This document shows, in pieces, positions 34,081 through 42,813 of a DNA stretch of 64,000 nucleotides. A program made the position numbers and the translations under genes. The stretch covers positions 248,001-312,000 of the forward strand of contig NZ_JACEGD010000001.1 of the NCBI RefSeq assembly GCF_016031635.1. The letters are read 5' to 3'. Every line of letters starts with the position of its first letter. Positions within the stretch are counted from its first letter, which is position 1. The notes below the pieces were generated by a model, which ran no database searches, had not been told where the DNA came from, and saw nothing but the letters and a program-made list of their open reading frames with translations. Source of the stretch: Bradyrhizobium diversitatis. Lineage in GTDB: Bacteria > Pseudomonadota > Alphaproteobacteria > Rhizobiales > Xanthobacteraceae.

Positions 34081-35097
34081 ATGGACAGATCGCTTCCGAT
34101 CTCGATGCTCGATTTTTCTCCGAAGTACAATGGCGACGGTACGCGTCAAGCTCTGGCCCGCACTGTCGAGCGAGCGCAGCATGCGGAGGCGTTGGGCTAT
34201 CGACGCTTCTGGTTCACCGAGCATCACAACGTGCCGCGGCTGACCAATGCGGCGCCACCTATCGTGCTTGCTCATGTTGCGAGCCGTACGCGATCGATCC
34301 GCGTCGGCTCTGGCGGCGCAATGTTGCCCAACCATTCGCCCCTTCTGATTGCCGAACAATTCGGAACATTGGCGGCGCTACATCCCGGCCGGATCGATCT
34401 CGGAATCGGACGCGCAACGGGCGGACCAGGGTCGGACGCTGACACGCTCCGGATGCTACGCAAGGCGCCCGATGCGCGCATGCGTTTTGACGCTGACCTC
34501 GACGAATTGTTGGCGCTCCTGCGCGAGCCGCAATCGGGCGATAGTCCACATGCACCTGGGCGCGGCCTCGATGTACCCGTCTGGTTGCTGGGGTCTTCAA
34601 CGGCCTCGGCGACAATGGCGGGCAAGCTCGGCTTGCCGTTCTCCTACGGGACCCATATCGCGCCCGATGATCTGATTCCTGCCATGCAGGCGTATCGCAC
34701 GCATTTCCGGCCGGGCGCCACAATGCGATCTCCGCATGCGATGGTGTCGGCCTTTATCATCGCGGCAGACACGGATGCAGAAGCGGAGGAAATGATGGCT
34801 GGCGTCCGGCCGATCCTGGTGCAATGGTTTCGCAAGAAGCTGCCGGCATCGGCGACGGACGCGATTGCGGCGCCCGTCGCAGCCATGCCCGACCGCTTAT
34901 CCTACGCCATCGTTGGCGGACCGGAAACGGTGCGTTCCGGTATCCAGGCGATGATCAGGAGAACGCAGGCAGACGAACTCATGATCATCACGTTCATCCA
35001 GGACACCGCCGCGGCCCATCGCTCCTATCAGATCGTCGCCAGTGTCTGCCAGGATATCGATAGAGGAGCGGCTGACGAACCCATTCAGCCGGGGTAA
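34081..35097 (+). CDS. Luciferase-like flavin-dependent monooxygenase (MsnO8-type LLM)
   Basis: Two adjacent ATGs occur at 34078 and 34081; AAAGGG is best spaced for 34081 (338 residues). Earlier open frame is non-coding. Family patterns: 'ALARTVERAQHAEALGYRRF', 'WFTEHHNVPRLTNAAPPIVL', 'IRVGSGGAMLPNHSPLLIAE', 'HPGRIDLGIGRATGGPG' and 'PVWLLGSSTASATMAGKLGL'. It uses reduced flavin from a separate reductase, not encoded nearby, to oxidize an unknown organic. The glycosyltransferases, P450 and exporter downstream suggest tailoring or detoxifying chemistry. Confidence 0.88.
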   Translation: MDRSLPISMLDFSPKYNGDGTRQALARTVERAQHAEALGYRRFWFTEHHNVPRLTNAAPPIVLAHVASRTRSIRVGSGGAMLPNHSPLLIAEQFGTLAALHPGRIDLGIGRATGGPGSDADTLRMLRKAPDARMRFDADLDELLALLREPQSGDSPHAPGRGLDVPVWLLGSSTASATMAGKLGLPFSYGTHIAPDDLIPAMQAYRTHFRPGATMRSPHAMVSAFIIAADTDAEAEEMMAGVRPILVQWFRKKLPASATDAIAAPVAAMPDRLSYAIVGGPETVRSGIQAMIRRTQADELMIITFIQDTAAAHRSYQIVASVCQDIDRGAADEPIQPG

Positions 35098-35334
35098 TCG
35101 CCAGAATGTAGGTCTCATTTCGCATCTGCCGCCCGCGCCGGATCGTCGAAAACGCAGCCAATCTCCCCGGCATTGGTCGTCAGCGGCCGTCGGTCCCGCT
35201 TCAAAATGCGCGCAAGGTCGGGAGGCGCTTTCGTTTGGCGATGCCCGCGCGCTCTTGCGAACGCTCGGAGCATTTCGTGGCGTCGGTCAGCGGCACCGGG
35301 CCGATCATGGGCGGGCGGCCGCATCGAGGGTTCG

Positions 35335-36645
35335 TCAGGCGCGACGAGACGCCGTCGTTGCAGCTGACGGCCGTCTCATTCGGCGGCCGGCGGCGGCGAT
35401 GGTCTCCATCTCGTCGACGAGGCAGGACCGATCGATATCGACCTTGATGGCCTCGCCGAGGAAGCGAGCCGTCGTCGCGAATTGCGGCTCGGTGATCAGC
35501 CGGTCCACTGCCGCGGCGATCTCCATCTGCGAGGCCGTTGGAGGCAATCGAAGCCCGGCGCCCTTGGCCTCGACCCGCGCCGCGTTCGCAGCCTGATCCC
35601 GTCCCATCGGAAGAACGAGCTGCGGCAAGCCGTTGAGGAGCGAACGGGTGACGGTTCCGTGGCCGCCTTGCGACACCACGGCAGAAACGTCTTTCATGAT
35701 CAGGTCATGGGGAGCGCCGCTGATCAATCGGACATTCTGTGGAGCCCGCAGATCTGTAACCTTCAGATTGGGGCCAGTGGTCGTGATGGCATCGATCTCG
35801 AGCATGCCCATCGCGTTGACGACGCGTTGAAACAGATCGCGCTGGCCTTGAGCGCCGGTGCTGCAAGCGATCAAGACGCGGCGGCGCCCCGATCGCATGG
35901 ACGATGCTGGCCAGGTGGCGGCCTGCCGCGAATTGGGTTGCGTGGCCTTGGACCAGTTCGGCACGTCGAGCAGCGGCCCGACATACCGAAAATTGTACGG
36001 CAGAGCATCAGCCTGAAAGTCGAACGCCCGACTGGTTGCGAGCAGAAGCCGGTCGGCCCGATCGAACAGGTGCATGACATCCGCGAGCGGGGCGAGTCCC
36101 AGATCGACGCGGGCCCGGTTGAGAAGAGGGAGAAACGAATTCAGCATCTGGGATACGGCGGCATTGGCCACGTCGACTTCGGCACGCTCTTGCGGAGTTT
36201 TCGGTTGACCCAACCCGCTCGTGGCCGGCGGCATTCCCGGCAGGGTGCGCAGGCTGACATGGGGGGATAATAGAGCGAGGGGCACATCCGATGCCTCCGC
36301 TCCGAGCGCGGCGCCGAACAATACGTCCAAGCTGAGAACCGCATCCGTCGGCCCGCGGCGAATTTCGTCCCGGATATCGGCCGCATAGGCTGAGCAGGGG
36401 TCGAATACGACGCGGCGTATCCATTGCGACATGTCCGAGAGATCTGTCGGATCGGCGGCCTTGCCCGTCGGGGCGCGGCGCCATGTCACGAATTCGAAGT
36501 CGGCGCTCTCCACTTCGGCACGCATTGCCGGATCCGCCATCACCCGGACATGATGACCATTCCGGCGCAGTTTCCGTCCCGCAGTCAGGAGAGGAGAGAG
36601 GTTTCCCAATGTGCCCCAAGATGCCAGCAGAAAATGGTATAACAT
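35335..36645 (-). CDS. UDP-dependent glycosyltransferase 1 (GtfA/sterol-type GT-B fold)
   Basis: The 436-residue protein has the GT-B arrangement. N-terminal 'LLASWGTLGNLSPLLTAGRK' corresponds to the GTxGDVxPF motif of GtfA/sterol glycosyltransferases, but Asn replaces the usual Asp. The C-terminal donor site is 'DVSAVVSQGGHGTVTRSLLN' with 'GLPQLVLPMGRDQAANAARV'. It transfers sugar from a nucleotide sugar to a small hydrophobic acceptor. Stands alone on the minus strand between the LLM gene (convergent) and an MFS exporter; promoter probably within 36646-36800. Acceptor unknown. Confidence 0.85.
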   Translation of the reverse strand: MLYHFLLASWGTLGNLSPLLTAGRKLRRNGHHVRVMADPAMRAEVESADFEFVTWRRAPTGKAADPTDLSDMSQWIRRVVFDPCSAYAADIRDEIRRGPTDAVLSLDVLFGAALGAEASDVPLALLSPHVSLRTLPGMPPATSGLGQPKTPQERAEVDVANAAVSQMLNSFLPLLNRARVDLGLAPLADVMHLFDRADRLLLATSRAFDFQADALPYNFRYVGPLLDVPNWSKATQPNSRQAATWPASSMRSGRRRVLIACSTGAQGQRDLFQRVVNAMGMLEIDAITTTGPNLKVTDLRAPQNVRLISGAPHDLIMKDVSAVVSQGGHGTVTRSLLNGLPQLVLPMGRDQAANAARVEAKGAGLRLPPTASQMEIAAAVDRLITEPQFATTARFLGEAIKVDIDRSCLVDEMETIAAAGRRMRRPSAATTASRRA

Positions 36646-37028
36646 TCCAGAAGCCTCATCAGGTCGCGAAACTCACTGACGCAATCGTTCCTTTCGCGAC
36701 CGGAGCAGGCGATGGGACAATTGCGTGATCGCGGGTGTAGCCGCGCCGGCCGCGCCAACGATGGGGCAATGCTGCTACCGAATGATGTCTAGTCGAGACA
36801 AAATGGTTACCTCTGTAAGAATGGCACGCGCGATCATGTGCAGCGTTCCCGGCGGCCATCGCCTCGGCGATCGCTGTCACAGCTTCGTGCGAATTAATTG
36901 ATCCGCATGGCTGCTCCTGTAGGGGAAACCAGGGCATTGAGCGCGCCGAAGCCAGATGTTTTTCACGCAAGCGCAAGCGGCTTGTCACGAGCCGCCGCCT
37001 TTAGGCATGATCAGCGGCCGCCAGATGA
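36646..37028 (-). other. Promoter region of glycosyltransferase 1
   Basis: No gene is seen. The region holds TGTCT-AGTCG-AGACA at 36786-36800 and a small TTAC-CTCT-GTAA repeat a few bases on, both plausible operators for the leftward glycosyltransferase. Confidence 0.4.
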
Positions 37029-38288
37029 TCAGCTTGCGGTCGATTTCGGCATCGAGCCGGCGCGCATCAGCCGCTCGATCGTCTGAGATTGCAGACGACG
37101 GTCGGCGGGACGCGCGACCAGGAAATACAGGACGAGCGCGAGGAGCGCGGACGCAGCCATGACGACCGTCGTCGAGAGCGCCGTCCGGCCGTCGAAGCAA
37201 GCCGCCACCAGTCCGCTCGATATGGCACCGGCGATTAGCTGGATGCTTCCGGCAGCAGCGCTGACGGCGCCGGCGATGTCGGGAAAGTGCTGCATCGTCG
37301 CGCTCACCACGTTCGGCGCGCTGAGTCCGAAGCCGAGCGCCACCGCCATGAGGAGCGCGGCGACAGGCACCGTGGGCATCCAGCCGGTCAATGTCATCGC
37401 GAGCAGGACGACGCTGGCCGCCGCCGACAGCGTCAGCCCGGTGGCGAGCATGCATGCCGAAGATATCCCGCGCCGGCCGAGCTGTCCGTCGAGGAAGGCG
37501 CCGCCCATCACGGAAGCCGAGCAGGCGCTGAAGATCAGGCCGAATTGCTCGGGCGAGAGCCCGACGGCCCCGACGAAGAAGAGCGAGGCGCCGGTGACGT
37601 AGGCAAACACCATCGCGCCGCCTGCTGCACCGACCAGGATGTAGGGAAGCGAAACCGGATGCGTCAGGACGCGGCGATAGCTGTCAATCACGGCCGTGGG
37701 CACCAGGCGGGCGGATGGAGCGATGGTCGCACTTTCGGCGAAACGAAATATCACGACCAACAGCAGCGCGAGACCCATCGCGGCCTGGGTCGCATAGATC
37801 GATTGCCAGCCGGCAGCGGCCAGCAGGGCAGCCCCCGCGGTGGGCGCGATCACGGTGGCAACGTTGACTGCGACCATGACGTTGGCGATCCTGCCTCGTG
37901 CCGCGGTACCGTCGAAGAGGTCGCGTATGATGGCAAAGGTGGTGGCGGTTGCGGCGGCGCCGATACCTTGAATGAAACGGCACACCAGCAGAGCCGGCAG
38001 CGAGGAAGCAAGCGCGCAGCCGAAACTGGCGGCGACGAACAGCGCGAGGCCGAATGCCAGGATCGGCTTGCGGCCAAGGCGGTCGGAGGCGGGTCCATAG
38101 ATCAGCGGCGCTGTTGCGAGGCTGAGCATGAAGGCACTCGTCGTCAACCCGACGTCCGACGCGCTCACGCCAAATGTGGAGCCGGTGGCCGCCAGTGCGG
38201 GCAGATTGATGTCGATACCGGAATATGGCACGGCCGCCAGCAGCCCGAGCAGCACCATGAAGGCGAAGGATTCAGGATTGATGCGCAT
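37029..38288 (-). CDS. MFS drug exporter, Bcr/CflA type
   Basis: The frame opens at 38597, but ATG 38288 begins the recognisable N-terminus 'FAFMVLLGLLAAVPYSGIDI', giving 419 residues and about 12 membrane helices. Bcr/CflA features: 'PLIYGPASDRLGRKPILAFG' after helix 2, 'LLVCRFIQGIGAAATATTFA' in helix 4 and 'IAPTAGAALLAAAGWQSIY'. Such proton-driven exporters expel amphipathic drugs or metabolites. The gene is co-directional with both glycosyltransferase genes, suggesting export of a glycosylated product or of a toxic compound. Confidence 0.9.
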   Translation of the reverse strand: MRINPESFAFMVLLGLLAAVPYSGIDINLPALAATGSTFGVSASDVGLTTSAFMLSLATAPLIYGPASDRLGRKPILAFGLALFVAASFGCALASSLPALLVCRFIQGIGAAATATTFAIIRDLFDGTAARGRIANVMVAVNVATVIAPTAGAALLAAAGWQSIYATQAAMGLALLLVVIFRFAESATIAPSARLVPTAVIDSYRRVLTHPVSLPYILVGAAGGAMVFAYVTGASLFFVGAVGLSPEQFGLIFSACSASVMGGAFLDGQLGRRGISSACMLATGLTLSAAASVVLLAMTLTGWMPTVPVAALLMAVALGFGLSAPNVVSATMQHFPDIAGAVSAAAGSIQLIAGAISSGLVAACFDGRTALSTTVVMAASALLALVLYFLVARPADRRLQSQTIERLMRAGSMPKSTAS

Positions 38289-38376
38289 GAACGAACATCC
38301 GATGGCTTCCGACGGACATTGATGGAACGACGGAGGACGGTCGCACCGCCCTCCATGGCTCAGTTTGGCAATCGGA

Positions 38377-39729
38377 TCATCCGCGCCGCCCGGCGCGCCG
38401 ACCCCGACTTGGCATGGTCGCGCGGAGGCGCGACAGCTTGGCTTCGTCGGCAACGAGTTCGCCGATGATCCGGAGAATCTTCTTCCGTGTATCGATCCCT
38501 GCGAACTCGTCCGCGATCTGTAACGCGCGCAATCGATAGCGCGACTGGTCGAGCACCGTCCGCACCGCCTCGCGCAAGGCTTCTGGCGTCGGCTCATTGG
38601 TCGCGAGGTCGATGCCGACGCCGGACCACGCGACCCGTGCGTTGACGTCGGCCTTGTCTTCGGTCAGTCCCGCGGTAACCAGGGGGATGCCGAAGCTCAT
38701 GGCCTGGTTGACGCTGCCATAGCCGCCGTTGGTGACGAGCACGTCGACCTTCGGCAGCAGCCATTCGAACGGCAAATAGCTGGCGACGCGGGCGTTCGAC
38801 GGCACCTTGCCGGGAATGGCGTCGACTGGACGGCCGCCTGCCGTCGCGATCACCAGGATGTCGGGCTCGTTGGCGAGCGCCGCCAGCGTCGGGGCGACCA
38901 GCAGATTGAGGTTGTGATTGGCCACCGTGCCCTGCGTCACGAGCACGACCTTGTGCGAGCCGTCGAGGTCCTCGGCCCAGGGCGGCGGCGAGACCTGGTT
39001 GGCAATGATCGGAGGCGTGCCGACGAAATTCACCGAAGACGGCATGTCGCGCGGAAATTCGAAACTCGGCACCGACAGTTGCAGATAAGAATCTGCGAGA
39101 GCGACCACGGAATGGAATAGCGGCATCGCTACCGGACCGACCCCGAGGCCCTTCAAGGCGCGGTTCAGGCGCAGCAATACCGGCTGATCGACCGTCGCGT
39201 CATAGTCCCGCGTCAGGGCCGCATATCGATCGCGGTCCTCGTCGGTCCTTGCCGGCGGCAAGCCGAGAAAATTGGGTGCGCCGTCCTCGCGCGCCCAATG
39301 CAGGATCGAGGTGCCGCAGAGCGCGACGGGAGGCCGATGCGATCGCGGTCCGAGCAGGATCGGCAGGATGCCGAAAAACATGTCGTCAGCGACAATGATG
39401 TCCGCCGGAAATTGCCGCAACGCCTCCAGCAGCCCCTGGTGCTGGGCCGGAATGGCGTCGACGAAGATGCGCTCGCAAACAACACGAAGCCACTCCAGCC
39501 CCGGGGGAATGATCTTGAGCTCGGGGACCAACGAGAAGACGTCGTTCGGATCGAAGTCCGCGCCCTCGGGAAGAGGAAAGAACCTGATGCCGTTGGCTTC
39601 GACGCGGGCACGAAAGGCGGTACCTGTCACAAGGGCAATCTCGTGGCCTTCGGCAGCCAGGATCTGCGTGATCGCCAGCAGTGGATTGAGATGGCCCGTC
39701 GCAGGCGTCGAAGCGATAAGAATCTTCAT
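38377..39729 (-). CDS. UDP-dependent glycosyltransferase 2 (MGT/UGT type)
   Basis: ATG 39729 starts the clear GT N-terminus 'KILIASTPATGHLNPLLAIT', with the catalytic His in TGH; the frame further up to 40008 is non-coding. The 450-residue protein includes 'PFEWLLPKVDVLVTNGGYGSVNQ' split around the donor motif, followed by 'MSFGIPLVTAGLTEDKADVN', typical of macrolide or plant-like UGT enzymes. It glycosylates a small hydrophobic acceptor using a nucleotide sugar. The first UGT in this cluster belongs to a different subgroup, so the two probably decorate different positions or compounds. Divergent promoter shared with the DUF1127 gene. Confidence 0.88.
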   Translation of the reverse strand: MKILIASTPATGHLNPLLAITQILAAEGHEIALVTGTAFRARVEANGIRFFPLPEGADFDPNDVFSLVPELKIIPPGLEWLRVVCERIFVDAIPAQHQGLLEALRQFPADIIVADDMFFGILPILLGPRSHRPPVALCGTSILHWAREDGAPNFLGLPPARTDEDRDRYAALTRDYDATVDQPVLLRLNRALKGLGVGPVAMPLFHSVVALADSYLQLSVPSFEFPRDMPSSVNFVGTPPIIANQVSPPPWAEDLDGSHKVVLVTQGTVANHNLNLLVAPTLAALANEPDILVIATAGGRPVDAIPGKVPSNARVASYLPFEWLLPKVDVLVTNGGYGSVNQAMSFGIPLVTAGLTEDKADVNARVAWSGVGIDLATNEPTPEALREAVRTVLDQSRYRLRALQIADEFAGIDTRKKILRIIGELVADEAKLSRLRATMPSRGRRAGRRG

Positions 39730-39808
39730 GGGAGATGACCTCTTGATGGATCGGTGCACGGTCGCAACAGGGCGGCCGAGCGATTGCGCAGAGCGAGTTG
39801 ACGGGATC

Positions 39809-39980
39809 GCCGTTACACCAATGCTTCCGCCGGCCATCGAATGGTTACAGCGGAAACGCAACGTGGCGTGACCAAGGCTGGCGTCGCCGCGTCTTCCGGC
39901 ACCGTAGATCCGTGCTGAACGCGGCCGGCGGATTGCAACCGTAGCCTTTTTGCCGATGACGGTGATCTCGGTGTAACGGC
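39809..39980. promoter_or_regulatory. Long-spaced inverted repeat in the divergent promoter region
   Basis: GCCGTTACACC (39809-39819) and GGTGTAACGGC (39970-39980) are perfect 11-bp inverted copies 150 bp apart, one in front of the leftward glycosyltransferase and one in front of the rightward DUF1127 gene. They look like paired operator sites that could support DNA looping. Confidence 0.45.
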
Positions 39981-40025
39981 CGGCCTGCACATAGGCTCCC
40001 ACGAACAATGCGTGGGAGATCTACG

Positions 40026-40646
40026 ATGAAGTCGCATTCTCGCAGTATGGTCCGGTTTGCCCGCCCGGTTGACGGGGAGCTCGATGGTCAAGATTTGGCC
40101 GCATGGCCCGATGACCGCGGTACGGCCGGTCTCGGTGCTGGCCGTAACGGGAGGCAGGACCTCGCGGACACTGGTTCGCATCCGGCGCCGGCTGGAGCCG
40201 CGCCGGACCGGGACGTCGGCATGTTGTGGTCGGTGATCTTTTCCTTCATGGAAGGGTTTGCGCTCTACGGTGCGGCGTTGCATCCGGCCGCGGCCATGCC
40301 GGCTCACACGATACTGGTGGCACGAAAAGACTGGCTGACGGACCGGGAGACCGGTGAACCGGCAGAGCCGATGCGCAGCGGCGGTCGCGATGGCGCCGAG
40401 CGCAACGGCAGCGCCGTCAAATGCGGCGGCGTGCCGCCGCGCGCGGCGCAACCCGCGCGACGTTGGAATTGGCTGCGTTCGGCCGGTGAGATGCTGACTG
40501 TCTTGCGATTGCATTTTCGCCGAGAGCGGGAGATCAGAAGGGCTGTTGCTGCTCTGATGGAACTCGACGACCGCACGTTGCGCGATCTTGGAATCCACGG
40601 CCGTTCGGAGATCGAGTGGGCGGTGCGGGGCTTCCATGATTGCTGA
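40026..40646 (+). CDS. DUF1127 protein with a long N-terminal extension
   Basis: ATG 40026 follows GGGAG at about seven bases. The C-terminal 40 residues ('REREIRRAVAALMELDDRTL' and 'RDLGIHGRSEIEWAVRG') are a DUF1127 (YjiS-like) domain, an Arg-rich RNA-binding module found in many short rhizobial proteins. The preceding 165 residues are low in recognisable structure, with a hydrophobic patch around 'MLWSVIFSFMEGFALYGAAL'. Most DUF1127 proteins are 45-100 residues; this one is 206. It lies 170 bp before the P450 gene and diverges from glycosyltransferase 2. Confidence 0.65.
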   Translation: MKSHSRSMVRFARPVDGELDGQDLAAWPDDRGTAGLGAGRNGRQDLADTGSHPAPAGAAPDRDVGMLWSVIFSFMEGFALYGAALHPAAAMPAHTILVARKDWLTDRETGEPAEPMRSGGRDGAERNGSAVKCGGVPPRAAQPARRWNWLRSAGEMLTVLRLHFRREREIRRAVAALMELDDRTLRDLGIHGRSEIEWAVRGFHDC

Positions 40647-40816
40647 GGCGGGCGATCTTGCCATCGCCGGACCGAGCGTGGGCCGCGCCGCGCTGACAGG
40701 CAGGCGACCGCGCGGCCGCCCGTTACGATTGCAACGAATTTCGACTGTCCGGCAATCGAGACGTAACGCGCCAGGCCTAGGGAGGAGAAATCGCAGTCAA
40801 GGACAAGAGAATCCCA

Positions 40817-42055
40817 ATGGCAGAAGTTGTCGGCGCCGACGATCGGGCAGCTCTCGCCGCTGTTGAGGACCTGCCGGTTCTCAGTGCGGCAGACCTCGAC
40901 GCGGATCCTCACGGAATGTTCCGCAAGTATCGTGCCGCCTATCCCTTTGTCAGGCATGAGACGGGAGGTTACCTCGTGCTCCGCCATGCCGACATTGAGC
41001 GGCTCGGCAGTGATGTCCGTATAGCCGCATCCGAAACCGCCCACCCGGAATTGTTCGGTGTCACGGAGGGAGCGCTGTTTGATCTCTTCGCGCACGGAAT
41101 GCTCACCGCGAACGGTGCCGTTCACCGCCGCCGGCGCTCACCGTTCTCCAGAAGCTTTGCGGCCCGTATGATAGCCGATCTGCGGCCGCACATACGACGC
41201 TCCTCGGAGCAGCTGATTGAGAGCTGGTATGCCGATGGTCAGGTCGAATTCGTCGGTCGGTTCGCAGCTCAGCTTCCCGCCCAGGTCATTGGCGATCTTC
41301 TCGGCCTGCCGCGAGCCGATATCCCTTCCTTTACAGAACTCGTCTACGCGGTGACTCGATTCCTCAGCGCCAGCATATTGCCGGACGAAATCCCCGAATC
41401 GGAGGTGGCCTGCCAACAGTTGCGCGCCTACGTGGAGAAGACGATCGAAGACCGGCGACGCGCCCCTCGGGATGATTTCCTCTCGGATTTCCTTGGGAAG
41501 GCCGACGCAGCAGGTGAGTTGTCACCTCTCGAGATCATATTCCAGATCGTGCAGTTGATCGTCGGCGGCACCGACACGACTCGCGTCGCCATCGTCATGC
41601 AATTGGCGCTTCTGCTCCAGCACCGGGAACAATGGGAGGCGGTATGCCGCGATCCCTCGTTGATTCCGGGCGCGGTTGCGGAGGCGATGCGATTCGAGCC
41701 GAGCGTAGCATCGTTCATCAGGGTAACGGCCGAAGACATCGAGGTTGGCGGCGCTGTGCTCCCGGCCCGGCAACTCGTCATCTTGTCGACCATGTCCGCC
41801 GCGCGTGACGAAGGGGCTTATGAACGGCCCGACGTATTCGACATCCGTCGAATCGACCAACCACGGTTGCTGCCCGCCTTCGGGGCCGGTGCCCATCGTT
41901 GTATCGGTGAAGCGCTGGCGCGGATCGAACTCGAGGAGAGCCTGGCGGCGCTCGCGGCCCGCATTCCTCAGCTCAGATTGGATGAAGCGCCGGCGATCAA
42001 GGGGCACAGCGGCATCCGTCGCCTCGACACCATGCGAATATCCTGGCGGCCGTGA
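40817..42055 (+). CDS. Cytochrome P450
   Basis: The 412-residue protein has all core P450 elements: I-helix oxygen-binding GGTDTTR (about residue 253), ExxR in EAMRFEP (about 294) and the heme ligand loop 'FGAGAHRCIGEALARIELEE' with the proximal Cys. It is a soluble class I bacterial P450 needing a ferredoxin and reductase, neither of which is encoded nearby. It hydroxylates an unknown hydrophobic substrate. With two glycosyltransferases, an exporter and an LLM oxygenase on either side it may belong to a small tailoring or detoxification cluster. Confidence 0.93.
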   Translation: MAEVVGADDRAALAAVEDLPVLSAADLDADPHGMFRKYRAAYPFVRHETGGYLVLRHADIERLGSDVRIAASETAHPELFGVTEGALFDLFAHGMLTANGAVHRRRRSPFSRSFAARMIADLRPHIRRSSEQLIESWYADGQVEFVGRFAAQLPAQVIGDLLGLPRADIPSFTELVYAVTRFLSASILPDEIPESEVACQQLRAYVEKTIEDRRRAPRDDFLSDFLGKADAAGELSPLEIIFQIVQLIVGGTDTTRVAIVMQLALLLQHREQWEAVCRDPSLIPGAVAEAMRFEPSVASFIRVTAEDIEVGGAVLPARQLVILSTMSAARDEGAYERPDVFDIRRIDQPRLLPAFGAGAHRCIGEALARIELEESLAALAARIPQLRLDEAPAIKGHSGIRRLDTMRISWRP

Positions 42056-42252
42056 CACCGGACGAGGCCACGCACGGCGAACGGCCTGCCTCCCGGAAGC
42101 ACGGGAATCCAAAACCAGTGCTGAGAGCTCTCTGATGCGGCGCGACAGATGAGGGCGGTCGGCCCGCGCTCGTCCACGCCGTGGAGGGCAGGGGCAAGTC
42201 AAGTGATGAATGTCTACAGGAGTAAGGGCCTGGCACCGCCCGCCCTTGCTTC

Positions 42253-42652
42253 CGCTTCTACCTCAAGAACGGCTTCGCCGACGTCTAGGTCGTCGCGCTC
42301 ACTGAATACGATCTCGATGAAAAGGGCTTTCGCGCATCGATGGAGTTGCAGATGCCGTTCTGGTTCCTGCCCAAGGAAGTCGGCCTGAAGGGCGCGGTCT
42401 ACGCCGATGCCGGATCGCTCTGGGGCTACCAGGGGCCGACCTCATGGTCGGCCACGGGCGAAGTCAACACCAAGGCCTGCCCAACCTGCGGACTGCAATA
42501 CGACGACGGCAATCTTGCGGTCGTCCGTCGGCGTCGGCCTGATCTGGGCCTCGCCGTTCGGGCCACTGCGCTTCGACTACGCCGTGCCGCTGACGAAGGG
42601 CAAATACGACACGGTTCAGGAGTTCAGGTTTGGGGGTGGCACTTCGTTCTAG
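42253..42652 (+). pseudogene. bamA: bamA (Omp85) remnant
   Basis: Bases 42253-42285 read 'RFYLKNGFADV', a POTRA-domain strand of BamA, then an in-frame TAG (42286). The same frame continues 'VVALTEYDLDEKGF' and jumps directly to barrel sequence 'MPFWFLPKEVGLKGAVYADA'. Near 42515 the frame shifts by one and the family C-terminus follows: 'SSVGVGLIWASPFGPLRFDY' and then 'GKYDTVQEFRFGGGTSF' to the stop at 42652. So a POTRA fragment is fused to the last barrel strands with a nonsense codon and a frameshift. It cannot make a working assembly factor; an intact bamA must exist elsewhere. Confidence 0.8.
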
Positions 42653-42791
42653 TTGGACGCTGTGGCCTTGCCGTGTGGGGCGCCGGATGATCGCGATCGG
42701 CGGCGCCGGAGCACCGGCAGGCGCTCCTCGCGCGGCCTCATACCGCGCTGGCGGCCCCTAGTTCATCATCGCGGGCGCTGGACGAGCGGCA

Positions 42792-42813
42792 ATACGATCC
42801 GCGCGAATCGTAT
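42792..42813. terminator. Hairpin between convergent remnants
   Basis: ATACGAT and ATCGTAT form a perfect 7-bp stem around CCGCGCGA. It lies between the end of the bamA remnant and the end of the LysR remnant and could act as a bidirectional terminator. Confidence 0.5.

Noticed and set aside
35115..35324. Short leftward frame ending 'GEIGCVFDDPARAADAK'
   Set aside because: The last 30 residues look protein-like, but no family could be named and the rest is non-coding; it could be a tail remnant of a lost gene.
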